Source: JAAYCI01 sp031551695 (GTDB taxonomy: Bacteria > Bacillota > Clostridia > Oscillospirales > Ruminococcaceae). From it: a stretch of DNA of 64,000 nt. This document shows positions 33,701 to 41,025 of the stretch, piece after piece. Numbering within the stretch: position 1 is the first letter of the stretch; each line of letters begins with the position of its first letter. The position numbers were made by a program, and so were the translations under genes. Under the pieces are notes generated by a model. It searched no databases and had not been told where the DNA came from. It saw only the letters and a program-made list of their open reading frames with translations. The stretch lies in NCBI GenBank assembly GCA_031551695.1, contig JAVBNG010000018.1:21462-85461 (forward strand), in the 5' to 3' direction.

Positions 33701-34140
33701 CGCTGCAAAAGACCGTGCTGGTGGGGCGCACCCGCTGCGGGAAAACCACCCTGTGCCAGGCGCTGTACGGCCTGCCGCGCAGCTATAAAAAAACCCAAGG
33801 CCTGGAGGTGGTGGGTACCACCATCGATTTGCCGGGCGAATATATGGAGAACGTGCGCTATTACGGCGCCTTGCAGGTGACGGCGGCAAACGCCGACGTG
33901 GTGCTGCTGGTGCAGGACTGCACCGACGGCCAGAGCCTGTTTCCCCCGGGCTTTGCCGGCATGTTCGGCGGCAAGCGGGTGCTGGGCGTGGTAAACAAAA
34001 CCGGCCTGGGCACCCGCACACAGCAAAAAAACGCCGCCCTAATGCTGAAAGCGGCGGGGGTGAAGCGGGTGTTTTACACGGACGCCCTGGCGGGCACCGG
34101 CGTGAAGCAGCTGCAAAAGGCGCTGGGCGCAGACAAATAA
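33697..34140 (+). CDS. eutP: EutP P-loop protein
   Basis: 147 residues with Walker A GRTRCGKTTLC at residues 9-19 and an IDLPGEYMEN switch region, the EutP/PduV family of Ras-like P-loop proteins. In Salmonella EutP has been linked to acetate kinase activity, which would close the acetyl-phosphate to acetate step here. Start ATG overlaps the eutS stop. Last gene of the eut operon. Confidence 0.9.
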   Translation: MTLQKTVLVGRTRCGKTTLCQALYGLPRSYKKTQGLEVVGTTIDLPGEYMENVRYYGALQVTAANADVVLLVQDCTDGQSLFPPGFAGMFGGKRVLGVVNKTGLGTRTQQKNAALMLKAAGVKRVFYTDALAGTGVKQLQKALGADK

Positions 34141-34171
34141 AGTGCAATATTGAAGTATCCCGGGGATCAAT

Positions 34172-34198
34172 GGGCGAGCGATGCCCTTTGTTTTTTTG
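34172..34198 (+). terminator. Probable terminator of the eut operon
   Basis: A short GGGC/GCCC stem (34172-34175 and 34183-34186) is followed by TTTGTTTTTTT. The stem is weak but the T tract is strong, and the next promoter starts nine bases later. Confidence 0.5.
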
Positions 34199-34206
34199 CT
34201 ATTCTC

Positions 34207-34235
34207 TTGACAGCCCTGCTATTATGTGTTACTAT
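34207..34235 (+). promoter_or_regulatory. Promoter of the padR-DUF1048 operon
   Basis: TTGACA (34207-34212) and TACTAT (34230-34235) lie 17 bases apart. The 40 bases downstream are AT-rich with several TATAC/GTATA elements, a plausible autoregulatory PadR site, but no clean palindrome was found. Confidence 0.65.
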
Positions 34236-34290
34236 GTACTGGTAATAAGTTATACTGTATACAAGTGACAGGGCTAAGGAGGCGATTGCA

Positions 34291-34614
34291 CTGGATAACC
34301 TGACGGAGCTGCTGAAAGGCGTGCTGGAAGGCTGTGTTCTTGAAATCATCAGCCGGGAAGAAACCTACGGCTATGAGATAACAAGGAAACTGAACGCCCT
34401 CGGTTTTTCGGACGTTGTGGACGGGACGGTTTACACCATTTTGGTGCGGCTTGAAAAAAGCAAGCTGGTAAATATCCAAAAGAAGCCGTCCGACATGGGG
34501 CCACCGCGCAAGTTTTTTACCCTGAACGACGCCGGACGTGAAGAACTGCGGCTTTTTTGGAAAAGATGGGACTTTGTCTCGTCCAAAATCAACGCACTGC
34601 GGGAGGGCGGATGA
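34291..34614 (+). CDS. PadR family transcriptional regulator, CTG start
   Basis: 107 residues. Winged-helix PadR features: LTELLKGVLEGCVLEIISREETYGYEITRKL-type N-terminus, GTVYTILVRLEKSKLV recognition region and PRKFFTLNDAGREEL. The first family-conserved residue after Met is encoded right after a CTG at 34291, eight bases past AGGAGG. The GTG at 34321 would delete the first helix. I therefore call a CTG start, which is rare. It is likely to repress its own operon. Confidence 0.8.
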   Translation: MDNLTELLKGVLEGCVLEIISREETYGYEITRKLNALGFSDVVDGTVYTILVRLEKSKLVNIQKKPSDMGPPRKFFTLNDAGREELRLFWKRWDFVSSKINALREGG

Positions 34615-34962
34615 ATGACTTTTTGGGATAAAATCACAGGGAACGACATGACCCGGGAGCAAAAAGCCTTTGAGGCGCGAGCGCAAAAACTGCCCGCCGC
34701 ATACCAGGCCGCGTGGAAAGAAGTCAAGTTGAACCTTTGGCAACATTCCGACTTTACCGGCCGCAACCTGATGCCTGTTTTGGACGGCGTGCTGGGCCTG
34801 CTGGAGGAATCGGCGGCGGAGAGCGAAAGCATTGAAGAGGTTTTTGGCGGCGATGTGAAGGGGTTTTGCACGGCGCTGGCCGGCGGAGACTGGGCCGGAA
34901 CGTACCGGGACAAATGGCGCAGGCAGCTGAACGACGCCGTCGCCAAAAAGCTAGGCAGATAG
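34615..34962 (+). CDS. DUF1048 family protein, first copy
   Basis: 115 residues, highly charged and helical, beginning FWDKITGNDMTREQKAFE. DUF1048 proteins are typically encoded next to PadR regulators in Firmicutes, as here. The function is unknown. The start lies immediately after the padR stop with GGGAGG upstream. Confidence 0.8.
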   Translation: MTFWDKITGNDMTREQKAFEARAQKLPAAYQAAWKEVKLNLWQHSDFTGRNLMPVLDGVLGLLEESAAESESIEEVFGGDVKGFCTALAGGDWAGTYRDKWRRQLNDAVAKKLGR

Positions 34963-34971
34963 GAGGCGCCC

Positions 34972-35319
34972 ATGAGCATACGGGAAATGATTGAAGGCAA
35001 AAAAGAATGGCAGGCGCATATGGCACGGGTGAAGGCACTGCCACAGGATTACCAGGTCGTTTATAAAGAAATCCAGAGGTATCTTTACAAGGTTGGCCCT
35101 GTGGAGCTGGAAAGCGGGTTTGGCCTGCTTGCGGGAATCGTCGATTTGTTTGAAGAAGGCGCCGCCGCGGGAAAAGACGTGCTGGATGTGACCGGCAGGG
35201 ATGTGGCGGCCTTCTGTGACGATTTGATCAAGGACTCGAAAACATACGCCGACCTGTACCAGGACTCTGTAAGCCAAAAAATGGACGAAGCGATAGAAAA
35301 AAGCATTGGCAAAGGATGA
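34972..35319 (+). CDS. DUF1048 family protein, second copy
   Basis: 115 residues, the same length and layout as its neighbour (MIEGKKEWQAHMARVKALPQDY, then EEGAAAGKDVLDVTGRDVAAFCDDLI) but well diverged, so an old duplication. Preceded by AGGAGG nine bases after the first copy. Ends before a strong hairpin terminator shared with the convergent rpiR gene. Confidence 0.8.
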   Translation: MSIREMIEGKKEWQAHMARVKALPQDYQVVYKEIQRYLYKVGPVELESGFGLLAGIVDLFEEGAAAGKDVLDVTGRDVAAFCDDLIKDSKTYADLYQDSVSQKMDEAIEKSIGKG

Positions 35320-35327
35320 CGAACAGA

Positions 35328-35359
35328 TGTGGCCGCCCCAGCCAGGGCGGCCACATTTT
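35328..35359 (+). terminator. Terminator between DUF1048 and convergent rpiR
   Basis: An 11-bp perfect stem (35328-35338 and 35345-35355) with a six-base loop is followed by TTTT on the plus strand. It touches the rpiR stop codon and probably stops transcription from both sides. Confidence 0.75.
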
Positions 35360-36215
35360 ACATCCAATCGTCCAAAATCACCTGGTTTGTTTTCAGGATG
35401 CTCTCTTCGCTTTCGCCGCCGCGCTGCTTGTGCACGGCGTAAAACAGGCAGTCCACAATACACATCAGCGCAATGCGCGGCGCCAGCGTGCCGGAGATGT
35501 CGCTGCCGGTGCGCCCCGGGCCGTACAGGCTGATGCCGGCCGCCTTAGCCAGGGGCGAGCCGATGGCATTGCACACGGCAATGGTCTCGGCGCCGTTTTT
35601 TGCGGCGGCCTCCGTCATCTCCACCGTGGCGCGGCTTTGGCCGGCCAAATCAAAGGCCACCACCACGTCGCCCGGCTTTGTGATGCTGACATGCATGCGG
35701 CGGATGCGGCGGTCCGACGTGTGGACGGGCTCGATGCCAAGGCGCAGCAGCTTCTGGTAAAAATCCAGCGCCACGGGGGCCGTGGGCCCCTCGGCCAGCA
35801 GCAGCACCTTCGGCGCTTCGGCAATCAGGGCGGCGGCCTTGCCCAGCGCCTCGGCGGAAAGCAGCAGCTTTGTGTCCTTGCAGGCACCGGCGTTGGAATC
35901 GCACACGGTATGCACCAGCGCCTCCAGCGGCACCGACGCGTCCGGCGCCAGCTTTTTTCCCGGAGACAGCCCCTTGTGGGTGTCGATGATGGCGGAGACA
36001 CGAAAATCGCGGAAGCCCTCAAACCCGAGGCGCTTGCAAAAGCGCGTCACCGTGGCCTTACTGGCACCGGAAAGCTCCGCCAGCTCGCCGATGGACACGG
36101 TGCTGATGTCCGCACTGTGGGAAAGCAGCACGTCCGCAATACGTTTTTCCGCCGGAAGCATGCGGCTATAGTGGAAATTGATCAGCGCAAACGCGCCGCC
36201 GTCCGTGGCACCCAT
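35358..36215 (-). CDS. RpiR family regulator, divergent from the UbiD gene
   Basis: 285 residues. N-terminal HTH_6 (SIGELAELSGASKATVTRFCKRLGFEGF) and SIS domain (VLLLAEGPTAPVALDFY, VVVAFDLAGQSRATVE). It is closely similar along its whole length to the regulator at 44167-45024 (shared ...LYGPGRTGSDISGTLAPRI-type region). It is therefore a paralogue, not of the MurR type at 19149. It faces the UbiD gene across a 160-base gap with GAAAC/GTTTC repeats, its probable operator. Confidence 0.85.
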   Translation of the reverse strand: MGATDGGAFALINFHYSRMLPAEKRIADVLLSHSADISTVSIGELAELSGASKATVTRFCKRLGFEGFRDFRVSAIIDTHKGLSPGKKLAPDASVPLEALVHTVCDSNAGACKDTKLLLSAEALGKAAALIAEAPKVLLLAEGPTAPVALDFYQKLLRLGIEPVHTSDRRIRRMHVSITKPGDVVVAFDLAGQSRATVEMTEAAAKNGAETIAVCNAIGSPLAKAAGISLYGPGRTGSDISGTLAPRIALMCIVDCLFYAVHKQRGGESEESILKTNQVILDDWM

Positions 36216-36234
36216 GGCCTGTTCACCGCCTTGT

Positions 36235-36261
36235 GAAACTTTGTTTCGTTAATATGAAACT
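36235..36261. promoter_or_regulatory. Probable RpiR operator (alternating GAAAC/GTTTC half-sites)
   Basis: GAAAC (36235-36239), GTTTC (36244-36248) and GAAAC (36257-36261) alternate with spacers of four and eight bases. They lie between the rpiR start and the -35 of the UbiD promoter. Confidence 0.6.
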
Positions 36262-36267
36262 AATTCT

Positions 36268-36296
36268 TGACTTGAGATTGGTTACACTATATAATA
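36268..36296 (+). promoter_or_regulatory. Promoter of the UbiD-family gene
   Basis: TTGACT (36268-36273) and a perfect TATAAT (36291-36296) are 17 bases apart, just downstream of the GAAAC/GTTTC repeats. Confidence 0.75.
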
Positions 36297-36377
36297 AATA
36301 TAACAGGTTGTCAACACGGAACGGCCGTAGGCGCGTGCGGTTTGCCCAGCGCGCCGCCGCCGGATATGGAGGACGAA

Positions 36378-37721
36378 ATGGCAGGTAAGATTACAGATTT
36401 GCGCAGCTTTTTGGATATCCTTGCGGCAAACGGCCAGTTGAAGACCGTGGAGAAGGAAGTTGACCGGGTGCACGAGATCGGCAAGGTGCTGGCCACGGCG
36501 GAAAAAGAAAACGCCGGGGCGGTTTTGTTTAAAGATGTGAAGGACAGCGAGTTCCAGGTGGCCGGCGGCATTTTGGCCTCCATGGACCGCATTGCCCTGG
36601 CCCTGGGCTGTAAAAAAAGCGAGATCACAGACTTTTTGGTGGACAAGCTGGCTGCGCCCATCAAGCCCGTGGTGGTGGAAAACGGCCCGGTGCACGAGAA
36701 TGTCATCACCGTGGAAGACGGGGCGGACCTTTCCGCCGTGCCCATTCCCACCCACGCGCCGAAGGACGGCGGGCCGTTCGTCACAGCGGGCATCATTTTT
36801 TCAAAGGGCCTGCACGACAAACGCCAGAACCTCAGCTATCAGCGCATGCACGTGAAAAGTGCCGACACCACGGGCATTATGATAAACGAGTGGCGGCACC
36901 TGAAGGATTTTTACGACGCGGCCGAGGCCGAGGGCAAGCCGCTGCCCATCTCGGTGGTGAGCGGGTGCGACCCGGTGCACTACATCGCCGCGGGCCTGCG
37001 CTATGACGGCGACGAGATCGAAATTTCCGGCGCCATCCGCAGCGGAGCCATTGAAGTGGTGAAGAGCATCACCAACGACATTTACGTGCCCGCCACGGCG
37101 GAGTTTGTGATCGAGGGCGAAATTTTGCCGGAGATCCGCGAGTACGAAGGCCCGCTGGGCGAATTCACCGGCCATTACAGCGCGCCGTGGAACAGCCCGG
37201 TGTTCAAGCTGAAGGCCATTACCCACCGCAATGGCGCCATTTACCAAACCATGAACGGCGCATCCTACGAGCACATCAATCTGGGCAACGTGCTGCCGCG
37301 GGAACCGCTGCTGAAAAACTTCTGCCGCCACGTAAGCAAAGGCGTCACGGCGGTGCACATCCCGCCCTACGGCAGCGGCTTCCTCGCGCTCATCCAAATG
37401 AAGAAAAAGAACCCGGGCGAGCCGAAAAACGTGGCCCTTGCAGCCATGATGACCTATGTGAACATCAAGAATGTGATTGTGGTGGACGAGGACGTGGACA
37501 TTTATAACCCCGCCGACGTGATGTGGGCCATGAGCTGCCGCGTGAAGCCGGAGAAGGACATTTTCTACGTGCCGAATTCGCAGGGCCACGAGCTGGACCC
37601 CACCAGCGACAGCCGCGGCGTGCAAACGAAAATGGGCATGGACGCCACGCTGGACGAAGAGAGCAAAGGCACCGAGCGCGTTGTGTACCCCACGGTGGAT
37701 TTGGCGAAGTATTTTAAATAG
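36378..37721 (+). CDS. UbiD family (prenylated-FMN dependent) decarboxylase
   Basis: 447 residues. UbiD features include the N-terminal DLRSFLDILAANGQLKTVEKEVD, the cofactor region SYQRMHVKSADTTGIMI, and EFVIEGEILPEIREYEGPLGEFTGHYS near the conserved Glu of the active site. The enzyme reversibly decarboxylates an aromatic or alpha,beta-unsaturated acid; the substrate is unknown. No UbiX flavin prenyltransferase gene is in the window. The ATG at 36378 follows GGAGG. It is probably controlled by the divergent RpiR protein. Confidence 0.9.
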   Translation: MAGKITDLRSFLDILAANGQLKTVEKEVDRVHEIGKVLATAEKENAGAVLFKDVKDSEFQVAGGILASMDRIALALGCKKSEITDFLVDKLAAPIKPVVVENGPVHENVITVEDGADLSAVPIPTHAPKDGGPFVTAGIIFSKGLHDKRQNLSYQRMHVKSADTTGIMINEWRHLKDFYDAAEAEGKPLPISVVSGCDPVHYIAAGLRYDGDEIEISGAIRSGAIEVVKSITNDIYVPATAEFVIEGEILPEIREYEGPLGEFTGHYSAPWNSPVFKLKAITHRNGAIYQTMNGASYEHINLGNVLPREPLLKNFCRHVSKGVTAVHIPPYGSGFLALIQMKKKNPGEPKNVALAAMMTYVNIKNVIVVDEDVDIYNPADVMWAMSCRVKPEKDIFYVPNSQGHELDPTSDSRGVQTKMGMDATLDEESKGTERVVYPTVDLAKYFK

Positions 37722-37729
37722 GACACTTG

Positions 37730-37758
37730 TTGAATTATATCGTTTAAAAGTTTAGAAT
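37730..37758 (+). promoter_or_regulatory. Promoter inside the UbiD/RibD intergenic region
   Basis: TTGAAT (37730-37735) and TAGAAT (37753-37758) are 17 bases apart, eight bases after the ubiD stop. No coding gene follows on this strand, so it points to a non-coding transcript beginning near 37765. Confidence 0.5.
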
Positions 37759-37766
37759 ACAGTGAT

Positions 37767-37803
37767 AACCCCCCGGGTTGCGATGGCCCGGGGGGTTGTT
37801 TTC
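37767..37803 (+). terminator. Strong hairpin after the UbiD gene
   Basis: An 11-bp perfect stem (37767-37777 and 37787-37797) is followed by GTTGTTTT-type sequence. It can be the ubiD terminator, or the 5' hairpin of the RNA proposed below. Confidence 0.7.
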
Positions 37804-38040
37804 CCGGTTAGTCCGCGCAAAAAGGCCGGAGGGCGCAACGGTCATCTACCTTCCGCGGTCCCCGTCGTACAACGCTTTGCATTGTTCGACGTTGCCCTTG
37901 CGGCTGAGCAGGTGAATTGCCGCAAAAGTGGCAAGAGAAGCCACCCGGGGGTGCGATAAGCTTATGCACCCCCGGCCCCTGCACGCTCATGTGTTATTTG
38001 GCAGCCGCAGCCCCCCGGCCATCGGCCGGGGGGCTTTTTT
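37804..38040 (+). ncRNA. Unassigned structured RNA candidate
   Basis: No open frame of note, but many nested complementary segments. AGGGC+CAACG (about 37829-37839) can pair with CGTTGCCCT (about 37892-37900). GTCG-ACAA/TTGT-CGAC forms a hairpin around 37865-37893. CCGGGGGTGC/GCACCCCCGG encloses GATAAGCTTAT near 37947-37978, and GCAGG/CCTGC closes it. An intrinsic terminator ends the block, and a promoter lies upstream. It does not show the landmark sequences of tmRNA, RNase P, SRP RNA, TPP or cobalamin riboswitches that I know. A 6S-like or raiA-type RNA are possibilities I cannot confirm. Confidence 0.5.
38009..38040 (+). terminator. Intrinsic terminator of the structured RNA
   Basis: A 12-bp perfect stem (38009-38020 and 38024-38035) with a three-base loop ends in a run of T residues (38035-38040). 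It is oriented for plus-strand transcripts; no T tract exists for the opposite strand. Confidence 0.85.
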
Positions 38041-38054
38041 GTCGATGTGTCTGT

Positions 38055-38987
38055 CTACCGCCCATACACCAGCCGCTGCCGGGTGAACACGAAGCCACGG
38101 TGCCAGCCCAGCATCAACAGTTGGGTGTGGGGGTGGCTTTTGGCGGTGAACGGTGCCGCAGCGCCCAGGGCAACAGCGCCGCCCGCCATCACGCCGGAAT
38201 AGTTCAGCAGGTATTCGTCCAGCAGGCCCCGCCCAATGAGGTGCCAGATGTAGCCCGGGGCCTCCACGCTGGCGTAGCCCACGCCGCCCGCGCGCAGCAG
38301 GCGCAGCAGGGCGGCGGTGTCCGGCGTGTCCCCGCCGGCGGCAAGGATGCGGATGTGCTTTGCCGGTTTCGTCAAATCCGGCGGTGCTTGTCCCGCTTCC
38401 GGCGCTTCCACAACTTCGCACGGCCGCAGCAGGTTCGCCTGCAAAAACGCCGCGCCCGCTTTGCTTGTCAGGATGGCCGGGGCCGGGTGCATGTCCAAAA
38501 TCTGCGCCGTCAGCGGCACATCCCGGCCGTCTAAACTGGCAATGGCGCTGAGGGGTTGCTCCGTTTTCTTGCCCAGCTCCCGCCGCGCGGCAACCAGGTC
38601 CGGGTCGGTAATTTCGGCGCACCACAGCCGGTGCAGCCGGGCCTTCAGCGTGTTCGCGCCCAAAATAACAGCGTCGGCGTAGGCGCGGCACACGTTCATC
38701 ATCCAAAAATCCGTCAGCGCACCGATGGGGTCGCAGTGGTTTTCCTTTGAAATCAGCGTGCCTTCGGGGTCGTCTGCAAAGCCCATTTTGCCGTCGGCGG
38801 AAAGCACCATGCAGCCGTACAGGTACGGCCGCTCGCTTGGCGGCAATGGAAAGGCCAATTCACCCAACACGGCGCGCACTTTTTGCGGCGTGGCGGTTTT
38901 GCCGCCGGCCAGTATGGCGGCCAGCATCTCAGGGTCCGGGCACACGGTGGGAAAGCGCATTTTTACAGCGTCAAAGGCAGGCGCCAT
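38055..38987 (-). CDS. RibD C-terminal/dihydrofolate reductase-like protein
   Basis: 310 residues. The central and C-terminal parts match the RibD_C reductase fold: RPYLYGCMVLSADGKMGF (about residue 53), ADAVILGANTLKA, HIRILAAGGDT and GYIWHLIGRGLLDEYLLNYSGVMAGG. There is no deaminase domain. These proteins are NADPH-dependent reductases of pyrimidine-like substrates or are unassigned. It follows the permease gene at 38991 with only three bases between, so it belongs to the nucleoside-type importer operon. This supports a link to nucleobase metabolism (inference). Confidence 0.8.
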   Translation of the reverse strand: MAPAFDAVKMRFPTVCPDPEMLAAILAGGKTATPQKVRAVLGELAFPLPPSERPYLYGCMVLSADGKMGFADDPEGTLISKENHCDPIGALTDFWMMNVCRAYADAVILGANTLKARLHRLWCAEITDPDLVAARRELGKKTEQPLSAIASLDGRDVPLTAQILDMHPAPAILTSKAGAAFLQANLLRPCEVVEAPEAGQAPPDLTKPAKHIRILAAGGDTPDTAALLRLLRAGGVGYASVEAPGYIWHLIGRGLLDEYLLNYSGVMAGGAVALGAAAPFTAKSHPHTQLLMLGWHRGFVFTRQRLVYGR

Positions 38988-38990
38988 GGC

Positions 38991-39914
38991 TCATCGCTCC
39001 CCTTTCGTATAGGGCTTGCCCATGGCCTTGGGGCTGACGGTTTTGCCTACAAGGCCGCACAGCACCAGCATGGTAAGCACGTAGGGCAGCATGAGGAAGA
39101 ACTGGTGGGGAATCTCCACGCCAATGGCCTGCAGCCGCAGCTGAATCGCCTCGGCCGCGCCGAACAGCAGCGACGCCCCCATAATGCCCACCGGGTTCCA
39201 CTTGCCCACGGTGACGGCACTCCATGCCATATAGCCGCGGCCGCTGGTCATTTTTTCCATGAACACGCTCAGCTGGCCGATGGACAAAAACGCGCCACCG
39301 AGGCCCCCAAGGATACCCGAAATGCAAATGGCGCCGTAGCGCATCTTGTTTACGTTGATGCCAAGGGAATCCGCCGCGCGGGGGTGCTCGCCCACAGCCT
39401 GCAAGGCAAGGCCATAGGGCGTTTTGTTCACAATGTACCAGCACACGGGCACCAGCAAAAAGGCGACGTACACAAGGGGAATCTGATTGAACAACAGCGG
39501 CCCGATCACCGGGATTTTGGAAAGGCCCGGAACGGCCCACGGCTGGAAGGCCTCCACCTGCGAGGGACGCGAACCGGTGCCGTAAATCATGTTCAGCAGG
39601 TAGCTGGTAAGGCCGAGGAACAGGATGTTGATGCCGGTGCCGGCCACCACCTGGTCCACCTTGGCGGTAATGGAGGCAAAGCCCAGCACCAGCGCCACGC
39701 ACAGGCCCGCCGCCATGCCGAACACAGCGCCCACCCACGGGCTGCCGGAAAGGTTGGAGCCAAATACGCCGAAAAAGGCGCCCATGATCATGATGCCTTC
39801 CATGGCGAAGTTGATGATGCCCGCGCGGGCGGTGAACATGGCGCCAAGGGCCGCTAACAAAATGGGGGTGCTCACGCGGATGGCCGCTTCCAGAAAACCA
39901 ATGAGGATATCCAT
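38991..39914 (-). CDS. BMP-type ABC transporter permease (second subunit)
   Basis: 307 residues, about eight to nine hydrophobic segments, with the branched-chain/BPD_transp_2 signature: AALGAMFTARAGIINFAMEGIMIMGAFFGV near the N-terminus and GLALQAVGEHPRAADSLGINV midway. Pairs with the permease at 39916. Family members NupQ/YufQ import nucleosides. Confidence 0.9.
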   Translation of the reverse strand: MDILIGFLEAAIRVSTPILLAALGAMFTARAGIINFAMEGIMIMGAFFGVFGSNLSGSPWVGAVFGMAAGLCVALVLGFASITAKVDQVVAGTGINILFLGLTSYLLNMIYGTGSRPSQVEAFQPWAVPGLSKIPVIGPLLFNQIPLVYVAFLLVPVCWYIVNKTPYGLALQAVGEHPRAADSLGINVNKMRYGAICISGILGGLGGAFLSIGQLSVFMEKMTSGRGYMAWSAVTVGKWNPVGIMGASLLFGAAEAIQLRLQAIGVEIPHQFFLMLPYVLTMLVLCGLVGKTVSPKAMGKPYTKGER

Positions 39915-39915
39915 A

Positions 39916-41025
39916 TCACGCCTCCCCCTTCACGGCCGGTTTTTTGCCCCGCACAATGCGCACGGCAAAGTTGCGGATAAAAGAGTCCATCAGGACAAAC
40001 AGGATGACAAGCCCCTGGATAACGAACACCAGCGACGAGGGCACCTGCACCGTGCGCTGCATCTGGTTTGCCCCCACGCGCAGCGCCCCGAAGAAGAGGC
40101 CCGAAATGACGACGCCAAAGGGGTTCAGCTTGCCAAGCAGGGCCACGGCCATGGCGTCGAAGCCGTAGTCTGACGTGAAGCCGCTGAGCAGGCGGTGCTG
40201 GATGCCGGAAATTTCGCTCATGCCGGCAAGGCCCGCCAGCGCGCCGGACAGGGCCATGGCCAGCACGATGTTTTTGCTTACGGAGATGCCGTTAGCCCGT
40301 GCGGCAATGGGGTTGTAGCCAACGGCGCGCATCTGGAAACCCAGCGGGCTTTTCCACAGCAAAAAGTACACGAAGAACACCGCCAGCACCGCCAGCAAAA
40401 TGCCCGCGTGCAGCCGGGTGCCGGGTATCAGCACGGGCAAAAAGGCGCCCGCGGCCACCTGGGCCGACTGGGGAAAGTACCCCGGCGGCTCGCGCAGGGG
40501 GCCGTCCAGCAGGTAAGCCACAAAGTAAACAGCGATGTAGTTCATCATGATGGTGTTGATGACTTCAGACACGCCGAGCCTTGCCTTTAAAATGCCGGGC
40601 ACGGCCGCCCAGATGCCACCGCCGATCATCCCGGCAATCATGGTGATGGGCAGCAGCACCACGGCGGGCAGGCCGCCAAGGTACACGCCCACCAGCGTGG
40701 CGCACAGCCCGCCGATGAGCATCTGCCCCTCGGCGCCGATGGAGGAAAGGCCCGTGCGGTAGGCGATGGTGAGGCCAAGGCCCGCCAGCAGCAGCGGGAT
40801 ACTTTTTACCAGTGTCTCTGTGAGGGAAACCACACTGCCAAAGGCACCGTAAAACATGGATTCGAACGCCAGCAACGGGTTTTTGCCCGACAGCAAAATG
40901 ATGACGGCCGTGCAGAGGAAGGCCAGCAGCAGGGCCAGCAGCGGGCCCAAAACCGTCCGCAGGGCGTTTTTTGTTTTTTCCTTGCGCTCAATGCTCACTT
41001 GTGTGCCGCCAATTTGCATCGTCAT
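39916..41025 (-). CDS. BMP-type ABC transporter permease (first subunit)
   Basis: 369 residues with an N-terminal cytosolic stretch and about nine membrane segments. YRTGLSSIGAEGQMLIGGL, VSEVINTIMMNYIAVYFVAYL and AVGYNPIAARANGISV are family motifs (YufP/NupP). Overlaps the ATPase gene by four bases and is separated from the next permease by one base. Confidence 0.9.
   Translation of the reverse strand: MTMQIGGTQVSIERKEKTKNALRTVLGPLLALLLAFLCTAVIILLSGKNPLLAFESMFYGAFGSVVSLTETLVKSIPLLLAGLGLTIAYRTGLSSIGAEGQMLIGGLCATLVGVYLGGLPAVVLLPITMIAGMIGGGIWAAVPGILKARLGVSEVINTIMMNYIAVYFVAYLLDGPLREPPGYFPQSAQVAAGAFLPVLIPGTRLHAGILLAVLAVFFVYFLLWKSPLGFQMRAVGYNPIAARANGISVSKNIVLAMALSGALAGLAGMSEISGIQHRLLSGFTSDYGFDAMAVALLGKLNPFGVVISGLFFGALRVGANQMQRTVQVPSSLVFVIQGLVILFVLMDSFIRNFAVRIVRGKKPAVKGEA

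Noticed and set aside
37804..38040. TPP-, cobalamin- or tmRNA-like match in the structured RNA candidate
   Set aside because: CTGAG near 37907 and GCCAC near 37940 recall riboswitch pieces, but the rest of each consensus is missing and no open frame follows on the same strand.
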